NCBI GenBank assembly: GCA_945866505.1
Contig: CAMBHH010000071.1
Location: forward strand, 1-16,136
Length of the DNA stretch: 16,136 nucleotides
Reading direction: 5' to 3'
Origin: Flavobacterium psychrophilum
GTDB taxonomy: Bacteria; Bacteroidota; Bacteroidia; Flavobacteriales; Flavobacteriaceae
Shown here: piece by piece, positions 1-7,175 of the stretch
How positions within the stretch are numbered: position 1 is the stretch's first letter
Layout: the number at the start of each line of letters is the position of its first letter
Notes under the pieces: generated by a model
The model's database searches: none
The model's input: the letters and a program-made list of their open reading frames with translations, nothing else
Told to the model about the DNA's origin: nothing
Translations under genes and position numbers: made by a program

Positions 1-987
1 ATTAGAAAATCCACGAGCGGGAAAGTGTTTTTATCGGGTTGTTGTGTGAGTCAAAATATGCGTTCCTTTGGCGCTTCTATAGGCTTAGTAGATGCGATGC
101 GAATTGGTCCAGATTTTAATCACGATGGTCAAGGTATTCGCACTGGAGCAATTCGAGCTTCCAGATTATATTTTCTTAATGGTAGAGTGTGGTGGAATGA
201 CCCAGACCCTTGTCCGATAAGAGAAAAAGGAAGTGCAGCTACTGATGGTGCTAGTAAAGGAATTGGCAGTATAACTAGAGCGCAATTATTGCCTTCTTTT
301 GTGGCTGTTTCGGGACAGTTTTTTTTGAGTAGCGATTGGTTGCCCAATTTACCCGATGAACGTCTTGAAATTATGAGACATACAATGGCTTCGCACACTG
401 GTGTCGCTCGACCAGTAGATGCTTTCTCAAAAACATTGCCTTCTATTTGGTTAGCATCTGATGCAAAAACAGGAACCGAACGCAATGTAGTTGGTTTATA
501 CAATTGGGATCTCACCACACAAACCATTCAATGCGATTTAGTTTGGGCTGGTCTAAAAGCCAATACGAATTATTATGGTTTTGACTTTTGGAATAATCGT
601 CCAATAAACAATATTGCTATTTCAATTTCAGAGGATTTAATGGCTGAATCTTGCCAGGTGATTGCTGTTCGTGCCAAAACAAATCATCCCGTTGTAGTCT
701 CAACTTCTCAGCACGTTACGCAAGGAATGATTGATTTGGTTAAAGAAGATTGGAAAAATAATATTCTTTTTGGCGAAAGCAAACTCATTGCCAATGATCC
801 TTATGAAATTAGAGTTGCTGGAATAAACGATGGGGAAATTAGACAAGTAAAATCGGTTGCATTATCCAAAAAATATAAGGATGTTTCGATAGAAATCCTT
901 CCATCAATAGAAACTGGTTGGATTCGATTATTGATTAAAAGCAAAGAAACCAAAACAATTAAATGGCAATTAGAATTTAGTAAATAA
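1..987 (+). CDS. Clan-D glycoside hydrolase, GH36-like (alpha-galactosidase family), 3' part
   Basis: The reading frame is open from the first base, so the gene starts upstream and only its C-terminal ~328 codons are here; the GTG at 25 is not a believable start. The piece FLSGCC...GLVDAMRIGPD (49-114) matches the end of the TIM barrel in GH36/melibiase enzymes, where the Asp of MRIGPD is the acid/base residue (codon 112-114 here). FLNGRVWWNDPDP (about 169-207) and VSGQFFLSSDWLP (about 307-345) are further segments typical of this clan. The rest, from about 520 on, looks like C-terminal beta-sandwich material with no recognisable catalytic motif. The nucleophile half lies outside the window, so substrate (alpha-galactoside or other) and signal peptide cannot be judged. 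It lies 126 bp before the GH29 fucosidase on the same strand, which suggests a role in the same glycan-degradation locus. Family placement is recognition by motif; the specificity is unknown. Confidence 0.72.
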   Translation: MRKSTSGKVFLSGCCVSQNMRSFGASIGLVDAMRIGPDFNHDGQGIRTGAIRASRLYFLNGRVWWNDPDPCPIREKGSAATDGASKGIGSITRAQLLPSFVAVSGQFFLSSDWLPNLPDERLEIMRHTMASHTGVARPVDAFSKTLPSIWLASDAKTGTERNVVGLYNWDLTTQTIQCDLVWAGLKANTNYYGFDFWNNRPINNIAISISEDLMAESCQVIAVRAKTNHPVVVSTSQHVTQGMIDLVKEDWKNNILFGESKLIANDPYEIRVAGINDGEIRQVKSVALSKKYKDVSIEILPSIETGWIRLLIKSKETKTIKWQLEFSK

Positions 988-1009
988 TGTAAAACCAAAT
1001 TTGAATTTA

Positions 1010-1017
1010 TAACTTTG
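1010..1017 (+). promoter_or_regulatory. Candidate -7 promoter element before the fucosidase
   Basis: TAACTTTG is an exact match to the Bacteroidota -7 consensus TAnnTTTG. No convincing TTG/TTTG -33 box lies 19-21 bp upstream; the TTTG at 1000-1003 is too close. If used, the leader would be about 90 nt and would contain the hairpin at 1032-1060. An 8-mer like this can occur by chance in AT-rich DNA. Confidence 0.3.
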
Positions 1018-1031
1018 TATTTAAACCGAAG

Positions 1032-1060
1032 ACCAAATAGGTTTTAAAAACCTGTTAGGT
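1032..1060. repeat. Inverted repeat between GH36-like gene and fucosidase
   Basis: Two 14-base arms (1032-1045 and 1047-1060) around a single central base pair along their length, with one mismatch (A1035/A1057) and one G-T pair. The core is AGGTTTTAAAAACCT, followed by GTTAGGT. It could end transcription of the upstream gene or fold in the leader of the fucosidase mRNA. The sequence resembles intergenic palindromes that recur in flavobacterial genomes; no second copy is in this window. Confidence 0.6.
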
Positions 1061-1113
1061 CTAAATAGATTCTCCTAACAACAAAAAAATAATAACACCA
1101 AAATAAATTAACT

Positions 1114-2469
1114 ATGAAAAAAGCACTTTTAACCCTTGCAGCTGTTTTACTAATTGCTGGAAACGTACAAGCACAATTACCCAAAGAAACGCCAGAACAA
1201 AAAACAGAAAGAATGAAATGGTGGACCGAAGCCCGTTTCGGAATGTTTTGCCATTGGGGATTGTATGCAATGCCTGCCCGCCACGAATGGGTTCGCAGCA
1301 ACGAGAAAATAACTAACGAAGAATATCAAAAGTATTTTGAAATTTACAATCCCGATTTGTTCCAACCCAAAGAGTGGGCAAGAATGGCAAAAGAAGCCGG
1401 AATGAAATACTTTGTTATCACTGCCAAACATCACGAGGGTTTTTGCAACTGGGACAGCAAGTTTACCGATTATAAAATTACCAACACGCCATTCAAAAGA
1501 GATGCTTTAAAGGAAGTTGCTGACGCTATGCGAGCCGAAGGAATCAAAGTAGGTTTTTACTATTCATTGATAGATTGGCATCATCCCGATTTTACATTGG
1601 ATCAATTTCATCCCTTAAAACCAAAAGATAATGTTGCTAAGATGGACAGCATCAATAAAACTCGGGATATGAACAAATACCGGGCTTATATGAAAAATCA
1701 AGTAACAGAATTGCTAACCAATTATGGAGAAATCAGTTTGATATGGTTTGACTTTTCATATAAAGAAAAAGGTCATAACGAATGGGCGTCTGAAGATTTA
1801 TTGAAAACAGTTCGAAAATTGCAACCTAATATTTTAGTAAACAATCGGTTGGATTTAAATAAAGTAGAAGGCGGTTGGGATTTTGTAACTCCAGAACAAT
1901 ATGTACCGGCAAAATGGCCAGAAATAGATGGTAAAAAAGTTCCTTGGGAATCTTGCCAAACTTTTTCTGGTTCGTGGGGGTATTACCGTGACGAAAAGAA
2001 TTGGAAAAGTCCTAACCAACTACTATCCATGCTAATCGAAAATGTGAGCAAAGGCGGAAATTTACTTTTGAATGTAGGACCAACAGCTCGTGGCTATTTA
2101 GATTACCGCACTGAATATGCCTTGAAAGCAATGGGCGACTGGATGAAATACAACAGTCCTTCTATATACGGTTGCACCCAAGCTCCGGACGAATACAAAG
2201 TTCCAGCGAATTGTATTTATACCTATAATCCAAAAACAAAGCGATTGTATTTACACCTGATGAATTATCCAATGGGGAAAATTGTTTTACCAGAAATGTT
2301 AGGAAAAGTGAAGTATGCACAATTTCTTCACGACAATTCCGAAATTAAGTTTATTAGCAAATCACAACACCAACCCGATTCTGAAAAAGTAGCTGGAGAA
2401 TTGGTTTTGGCACTACCAGTAAATAAACCAAATGTAGAAATTGCTGTTATTGAATTGATAATGAATTAG
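1114..2469 (+). CDS. Secreted alpha-L-fucosidase, GH29
   Basis: A retaining exo-acting fucosidase expected to release L-fucose from oligosaccharides in the periplasm or outside the cell. The 451-aa protein starts with a clear signal peptide (residues 1-20, cleavage likely after VQA). GH29 hallmarks follow in order: WWTEARFGMFCHWGLYA (residues 36-52, fucose-binding His47 and Trp48), AKHHEGFCNWDS (104-115, His106/His107), and SLIWFDFS (208-215), where Asp213 is the expected nucleophile. The segment at about 313-325 (KGGNLLLNVGPT) closes the barrel. Residues ~350-451 form a small beta-rich C-terminal domain, and the length fits compact Bacteroidota GH29 enzymes. The acid/base residue is not obvious by eye, as is usual in GH29. 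Fucose-oxidation genes lie directly downstream, which supports fucose as the product. Linkage preference and GH29 subfamily cannot be told from the sequence alone. Confidence 0.95.
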   Translation: MKKALLTLAAVLLIAGNVQAQLPKETPEQKTERMKWWTEARFGMFCHWGLYAMPARHEWVRSNEKITNEEYQKYFEIYNPDLFQPKEWARMAKEAGMKYFVITAKHHEGFCNWDSKFTDYKITNTPFKRDALKEVADAMRAEGIKVGFYYSLIDWHHPDFTLDQFHPLKPKDNVAKMDSINKTRDMNKYRAYMKNQVTELLTNYGEISLIWFDFSYKEKGHNEWASEDLLKTVRKLQPNILVNNRLDLNKVEGGWDFVTPEQYVPAKWPEIDGKKVPWESCQTFSGSWGYYRDEKNWKSPNQLLSMLIENVSKGGNLLLNVGPTARGYLDYRTEYALKAMGDWMKYNSPSIYGCTQAPDEYKVPANCIYTYNPKTKRLYLHLMNYPMGKIVLPEMLGKVKYAQFLHDNSEIKFISKSQHQPDSEKVAGELVLALPVNKPNVEIAVIELIMN

Positions 2470-2571
2470 AAAAAAAATTACCCTTTACTGAATGTAAATC
2501 AAGGAAATATTCTAAATTAGATGTTGGTAATAAATTGTTGAATTATTCTTTTAAAAACTAAATAAAATAAA

Positions 2572-3423
2572 ATGAAACTAATACGTTTTGGAGCAGCTGG
2601 TCAAGAGAAACCAGGAATTTTAATTGAAGAAAAAAGATTTGATGTTTCTTCAATTGTTGCAGATTACAATGAATCTTTTTTTGAAGAAAAAGGATTAGAA
2701 AAACTAAAAAAAGCACTAGAAAGTAATCCTGTATTGCCAGAAGTAGATGCGTCTGTTCGTTTGGGTTCACCAGTGGCTAGACCGTCAAAAATCATTTGCA
2801 TAGGATTGAATTATGTCGATCATTGTCTTGAAACCAATGCGCCAATTCCTACTGAACCAATCATTTTCTTCAAATCAACTACAGCTTTGTGTGGACCAAA
2901 TGATGATGTAATTATACCAAAAAACAGTGAGAAAACCGACTGGGAAATTGAGTTGGCGTTTGTAGTTGGTAAAAAAGCCAGTTATGTTGATGAAGCTGAT
3001 GCTATGAATTATGTAGCGGGATATTGTTTGCACAACGATTACAGCGAAAGAGCCTACCAATTGGAACGTGGCGGACAATGGGCAAAAGGAAAAGGATGCG
3101 ATACCTTCGCACCACTCGGGCCGTTTTTGGCAACAACTGATGAAATTGCCGATGTCAACAATCTGTCTATGTGGTTGACCGTGAATGGCAAAACATTCCA
3201 AAATAGTAATACTTCTAATTTGGTTTTCAAAATACCATTTTTAGTACATTATTTAAGTCAATTTATGACGTTACTTCCAGGCGATGTAGTTAGCACAGGA
3301 ACACCTCCAGGAGTAGGATTGGGAATTAAACCAAACCCAATTTATGTAAAAGCAGGTGACGTGATTGAATTAGGTATGGAAGGGTTAGGAAGCAGTAAAC
3401 AACAGGCTGTAGCTTATAAATAG
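2572..3423 (+). CDS. FAH-family hydrolase, probable 2,4-diketo-3-deoxy-L-fuconate hydrolase
   Basis: A 283-aa cytoplasmic protein of the fumarylacetoacetate hydrolase superfamily. The N-terminal ~70 residues are a small cap, followed by the FAH fold: IICIGLNYVDHCLE (74-87, active-site His84), then metal ligands Glu125 and Glu127 in DWEIELAFVVGK and Asp156 in HNDYSER, and the GKGCDTFAPLGPFL block (173-186). VVSTGTPPGVGLG near the C-terminus (about 240-252) is also standard. Relatives are often labelled ureidoglycolate lyase, but close homologues sit in rhamnose/fucose oxidation operons, where they cleave 2,4-diketo-3-deoxy-sugar acids to pyruvate and lactate. The neighbouring mutarotase, lactonase and L-fucose dehydrogenase make the fuconate version most likely here. 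Family membership is sure; the exact substrate is inferred from context. It begins 102 bp after the fucosidase and that gap shows no clear promoter or terminator. Confidence 0.88.
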   Translation: MKLIRFGAAGQEKPGILIEEKRFDVSSIVADYNESFFEEKGLEKLKKALESNPVLPEVDASVRLGSPVARPSKIICIGLNYVDHCLETNAPIPTEPIIFFKSTTALCGPNDDVIIPKNSEKTDWEIELAFVVGKKASYVDEADAMNYVAGYCLHNDYSERAYQLERGGQWAKGKGCDTFAPLGPFLATTDEIADVNNLSMWLTVNGKTFQNSNTSNLVFKIPFLVHYLSQFMTLLPGDVVSTGTPPGVGLGIKPNPIYVKAGDVIELGMEGLGSSKQQAVAYK

Positions 3424-3548
3424 AGATTTCAGAGTTTGAATTTTTGACTACAGATTAAACTATTTTAGATTGTTTCTTAAATGAACTTATATGCCTTGTA
3501 TGGTAAAAAAATTCAATAAATTAAATGTTAAAGTTATTAATTGACAAT

Positions 3549-3887
3549 ATGAAAACACAAAAATTTTGTCTAGCATTAGACCTGAAAGACGATTCGAAAT
3601 TAATGGCGGAATACAAGGCCTATCATCAAGAAGTATGGCCAGAAATTATCAAAAGTATCAAAGATTCGGGAATTACAATATTAGATATTTATAGTGTTGG
3701 AAATCGTATGTTTATGATTATCGAAGCCAACGAAGAATTTTCTTTTGAAAAAAAATCTGTAGCCGATGCTTCTAATCCCAAAGTACAAGAATGGGAAGAT
3801 TTGATGTGGAAATTTCAACAAGCATTACCTTGGGCAAAACCGGGGGAGAAATGGATGCTGATGGAAAAAATATTCGAACTCAAGTAA
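3549..3887 (+). CDS. L-fucose/L-rhamnose mutarotase (RhaM-like)
   Basis: A 112-aa protein of the L-rhamnose mutarotase (DUF718) family, which interconverts the alpha and beta anomers of a 6-deoxyhexose and so feeds the anomer needed by the sugar dehydrogenase. The family signature is EYKAYHQEVWPEI (21-33) with conserved His26 and Trp30, followed by GNRMFMIIEA (51-60) and the C-terminal NPKVQEWEDLMWKF and KPGEKWMLMEKIFEL blocks. The start at 3549 gives the N-terminus expected for the family (MKTQKFCLALDLKDD); an in-frame ATG at 3525 would add eight residues (MLKLLIDN) with no counterpart in the homologues I know and is less likely. It has no signal peptide, so it is cytoplasmic. Fucose is favoured over rhamnose because of the adjacent L-fucose dehydrogenase and fucosidases. 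Confidence 0.9.
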   Translation: MKTQKFCLALDLKDDSKLMAEYKAYHQEVWPEIIKSIKDSGITILDIYSVGNRMFMIIEANEEFSFEKKSVADASNPKVQEWEDLMWKFQQALPWAKPGEKWMLMEKIFELK

Positions 3888-3904
3888 CAATAAAATGTGC
3901 CAAT

Positions 3905-3945
3905 AATTCACAGATTTTCGAAAAAACCGATTTAATCTGTGAATT
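3905..3945. repeat. Perfect 12-bp inverted repeat inside the fucose cluster
   Basis: The arm AATTCACAGATT (3905-3916) is exactly complementary to 3934-3945, with a 17-base loop. It lies in the 87-bp gap between mutarotase and lactonase. There is only a short T run after the stem (TTTT ending at 3947), so it could be a weak terminator, an mRNA-processing or stability element, or a remnant of a repeat. The CACAGATTT core recurs in the inverted repeat at 15543-15598. Confidence 0.75.
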
Positions 3946-3974
3946 TTAGGCAAAAAAAGATAGCTCTGTATTAA

Positions 3975-4805
3975 ATGAAAAAAATAGACAGTCACCAACA
4001 TTTTTGGAAATATCATCCGGTAAAAGATGCTTGGATTTCTGATGATATGAAAATCATTCAGCGGGATTTTTTGCCCAAAGATTTAGAACCAATATTAAAA
4101 GAAAATCAAATCGATGGTTGTATAGCAGTCCAAGCCGACCAAAGTGAAGAAGAAACCCATTTTTTGTTGGAACTAGCCCAAAATAACAATTTCATCAAAG
4201 GCGTCGTGGGTTGGGTCGATTTGCGAAGTGCCGATTTGGAATCCAGATTAGACTATTTTTCACGATTCGAAAAGTTAAAAGGTTTTCGGCACATTGCTCA
4301 AGCTGAACCAGATGATGATTTCCTGTTAGGCGACGATTTTTGTAAAGGAATAGCCCAATTAGAAAAGTATAACTTTACGTATGATATTCTAATTTTACCC
4401 AAACATTTGCCTTATGCAGTTGAGTTTGTAAAACGTTTTCCAATCCAAAAATTTGTAATTGACCATTTGGCAAAACCAGATTTCAAAAATCAAGAATTTT
4501 CAGATTGGGAAAAAGGAATAAAATCCATTGCAAAATGCGAAAATGTGTATTGTAAAGTTTCGGGTTTGGTTACCGAAGGGGATTGGAATGATTGGACTGA
4601 ATCCGATTATACCTATTGTTTGGATGTGGTAACCGAATCTTTCGGAAGCAATCGTTTACTGTTTGGAAGTGATTGGCCAGTCTGTTTACTTGCAGCCAAT
4701 TACAAACAAACGACGAAAATTGTAGCAAACTATTTTTCAAAATTTCCGGAAACCGATCAAGAGCAATTTTGGAGCGGAAATGCACTACGTTTTTACAATA
4801 TTTAA
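3975..4805 (+). CDS. Amidohydrolase-family sugar lactonase, probable L-fuconolactonase
   Basis: A 276-aa cytoplasmic enzyme of the amidohydrolase_2 / COG3618 family, which opens aldonolactones to aldonic acids. Visible motifs: the metal-site HQH at residues 7-9 just after the start (DSHQHFW), GFRHIAQAEPDD (103-114, His106), VIDHLAKP (161-168, His164), CKVSGL (193-198), and LLFGSDWPV (228-236) with the conserved Asp233. The length is normal for the family. Relatives act on L-fucono- or L-rhamnono-lactone or on 2-pyrone-4,6-dicarboxylate; the neighbouring L-fucose dehydrogenase and mutarotase point to L-fuconolactone. It is followed after 6 bp by the beta-helix gene, so the two are very likely cotranscribed. 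Confidence 0.88.
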   Translation: MKKIDSHQHFWKYHPVKDAWISDDMKIIQRDFLPKDLEPILKENQIDGCIAVQADQSEEETHFLLELAQNNNFIKGVVGWVDLRSADLESRLDYFSRFEKLKGFRHIAQAEPDDDFLLGDDFCKGIAQLEKYNFTYDILILPKHLPYAVEFVKRFPIQKFVIDHLAKPDFKNQEFSDWEKGIKSIAKCENVYCKVSGLVTEGDWNDWTESDYTYCLDVVTESFGSNRLLFGSDWPVCLLAANYKQTTKIVANYFSKFPETDQEQFWSGNALRFYNI

Positions 4806-4811
4806 TGTAAA

Positions 4812-7169
4812 ATGAAAAAAAAATTCCTGCTAATTAGTTTGCTATTCGTTCATTCTATAACTCATGTTTTTGCACAGAAGAAAATTTTTGTGGCTTCGAA
4901 TGGTAATGATACAAATATTGGTAGTATCGAAAAACCGTTGCTAACACTTGCAAAAGCATTACAAAACACGCAAATTTTTGGTAATAAAAATATAGACATT
5001 ATCTTAAGAAGAGGAATATACAATCCCGAGTCGACACTAATTTTAAATGCTAAAGAATTTAAAAACAAAGCAATTCAAATTTCTGCTTACGAAAATGAAG
5101 AAGTCGTTATTAGTGGTGCTAAAAAAGTAAGTTTAAAATGGTCAAAGTTTAATTCAACTATCTATTCATCAAAATTATACTTGGATTTTGATCCTGATGC
5201 TATGTTTATTAATGGCAAAACAGCTATTATGGCTCGTTATCCCAACTATGATAGTAAAGCCCGTTTTTTTAATGGTACAGCCGCAGATGCAATAAGTCCT
5301 GAAAGAGTAAAAAAATGGAAAAATCCTTCTGGTGGCTTTTTCCACGCCTTACACGCTGGAGAATGGGGAAGTTTTCACTATAAAATAACAGGAAAAGATA
5401 GCAAGGGCAATCTGTTGATGGAAGGAGGTTGGCAAAATAACCGTCCTTCACAATCACACGCTAAAATACGATTTGTCGAGAATGTTTTTGAAGAATTGGA
5501 TGCTCCTGGAGAATGGTTCTACAATAAATTGGAACAAACCGTGTTTTATTACCCATTAGAGAATGAAAATCTAGAAAAAGCTGAAATTGAATTTTCTAGG
5601 TTAAAAACAATACTATCTTTAAAGGGAGATGAATTAAATCCAGTAAAGAACATCTCAATTAGTAATATTAAATTTACTGGAACACAGAGAGTTTTAATGG
5701 AAAAGCACGAACCTTTGTTGAGAAGCGATTGGATGCTTCATCGTTCTGGAACAATAACTTTAGAAGGTACTTCGAATGTTAGTATTTCTAATTGTGAATT
5801 TTCTCAATTAGGCGGAACCGCAATAATGGTAACTGGTTATAATCGAAATGCAAGTATTAAACAAAGTCATTTTCAGGAAATCGGCGGAAGCGGAATTTGT
5901 TTTGTTGGTGATGTTTCGGCAGTACGATCACCTGCTTTTAAATATGAACAATTTTTAGATTATCAGAAAATTGATAAAACGGCTGGACCTCAAAACAATT
6001 TATATCCCAAAAATTGTGTGGCTTATAATAATCTTATTCACGATATTGGCAAAATAGAAAAACAGGCTACTGGAATTGAAATTGCGATGTCTGAAAGTAT
6101 CGTAGTAAAAAATAATACTATTTACAACACTCCTAGAGCCGGAATCAACATAGGTGACGGTTGTTGGGGAGGACACCTCATAGAATACAACGATGTCTTC
6201 AATACCGTTCTGGAAACTGGGGATCACGGTGCATTTAATTCGTGGGGGAGAGATCGTTATTGGAATGCAAAAAGAAAATATATGGATAGTATCACGACGA
6301 TGCATCCCGAAATTATTTTATTAGATGCACAAAAAACAACAACTATAAGCAACAATCGTTTCCGTTGCGACCACGGCTGGGATATCGACTTAGATGATGG
6401 TTCATCAAATTATCATATCTACAACAATATTTGTTTGAACGGAGGGATTAAACTTCGAGAGGGATTTTTCAGAACGGTTGAAAATAATATATTAATTAAT
6501 AATTCCTTTCATCCTCACGTTTGGTTTGCTAAAAGTGAAGATGTTTTTAGAAGAAATATTGTTACTAGAAACTACTACCCCATTGTAATTCCGAAATGGG
6601 GCAAAGAAGTAGATTTTAATTTTTTTCCAGATACTGTTTCTTTAGATAAAGCTAAAAAAAACGGAACGGATCATCATAGTTTGTATGGGAATCCTATGTT
6701 CTTAAATGCTAATCAAGGAATTTATACTTTAAGTGAAAAAAGTACAGCATATCAAATTGGATTTAAAAATATTGATGCACAAAACATAGGAGTTTTGGAT
6801 ATGAAGTTAAGATCAAAAGCATTAAAAGTTACGATTCCAAAACTAGAACTTCCCAACGTTTCGGCCGATACTAAAGATATCCAAACCGAATGGCTTGATG
6901 CGATTCTAAGAAATGTAAATGGTTTAGGCGATCGTTCTGCCTATGGTCTATCATCCGAAAATGGAGTGGTAGTGGTTTCTATTAATGAATCAAATCTGAT
7001 TCAATCGGGGTTGTTAACAAAAGATGTTATAATTGGTTCGGACGAAACGATAATAAATGATATATTTGGGCTGATAAGTCTTTATCAAGGAATAAGTTGG
7101 AAGGGAAAAATGAATTTGAACATAATGCGTGACCAACAACCCAAAAAAATAGTTATTGAATTAAAATAA
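4812..7169 (+). CDS. Secreted right-handed beta-helix protein, GH141-like, with C-terminal PDZ-like domain
   Basis: A 785-aa exported protein with a signal peptide (residues 1-21, cleavage after VFA). Residues 24-110 begin with the FVASNGNDTNIGS-type start common to parallel beta-helix carbohydrate enzymes. Beta-helix rungs rich in NISISN / NNTIYN / NNILINN patterns run from about 278 to 590. GDHGAFNSWGRDRYW (470-484) and the acidic DIDLDDG (524-530) resemble the active-site region of GH141 enzymes, a family with alpha-L-fucosidase and xylanase members. Residues ~705-785 read as a PDZ-like domain (GLLTKDVIIGSDETI near 733-747, MNLNIMRD, final IVIEL strand). It lies 6 bp after the lactonase and 6 bp before L-fucose dehydrogenase, so a fucosidase role is the best guess. 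The catalytic residues are not proven and the substrate glycan is unknown. Confidence 0.82.
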   Translation: MKKKFLLISLLFVHSITHVFAQKKIFVASNGNDTNIGSIEKPLLTLAKALQNTQIFGNKNIDIILRRGIYNPESTLILNAKEFKNKAIQISAYENEEVVISGAKKVSLKWSKFNSTIYSSKLYLDFDPDAMFINGKTAIMARYPNYDSKARFFNGTAADAISPERVKKWKNPSGGFFHALHAGEWGSFHYKITGKDSKGNLLMEGGWQNNRPSQSHAKIRFVENVFEELDAPGEWFYNKLEQTVFYYPLENENLEKAEIEFSRLKTILSLKGDELNPVKNISISNIKFTGTQRVLMEKHEPLLRSDWMLHRSGTITLEGTSNVSISNCEFSQLGGTAIMVTGYNRNASIKQSHFQEIGGSGICFVGDVSAVRSPAFKYEQFLDYQKIDKTAGPQNNLYPKNCVAYNNLIHDIGKIEKQATGIEIAMSESIVVKNNTIYNTPRAGINIGDGCWGGHLIEYNDVFNTVLETGDHGAFNSWGRDRYWNAKRKYMDSITTMHPEIILLDAQKTTTISNNRFRCDHGWDIDLDDGSSNYHIYNNICLNGGIKLREGFFRTVENNILINNSFHPHVWFAKSEDVFRRNIVTRNYYPIVIPKWGKEVDFNFFPDTVSLDKAKKNGTDHHSLYGNPMFLNANQGIYTLSEKSTAYQIGFKNIDAQNIGVLDMKLRSKALKVTIPKLELPNVSADTKDIQTEWLDAILRNVNGLGDRSAYGLSSENGVVVVSINESNLIQSGLLTKDVIIGSDETIINDIFGLISLYQGISWKGKMNLNIMRDQQPKKIVIELK

Positions 7170-7175
7170 AGTAAG

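Noticed and set aside
25..987. GTG at 25 as the true start of the first gene
   Set aside because: The frame is open to base 1 and the sequence before it reads into a known internal GH36-type segment, so the gene is cut by the window edge.
3525..3548. ATG at 3525 as the mutarotase start
   Set aside because: It adds eight residues that do not fit the family N-terminus; the ATG at 3549 fits.
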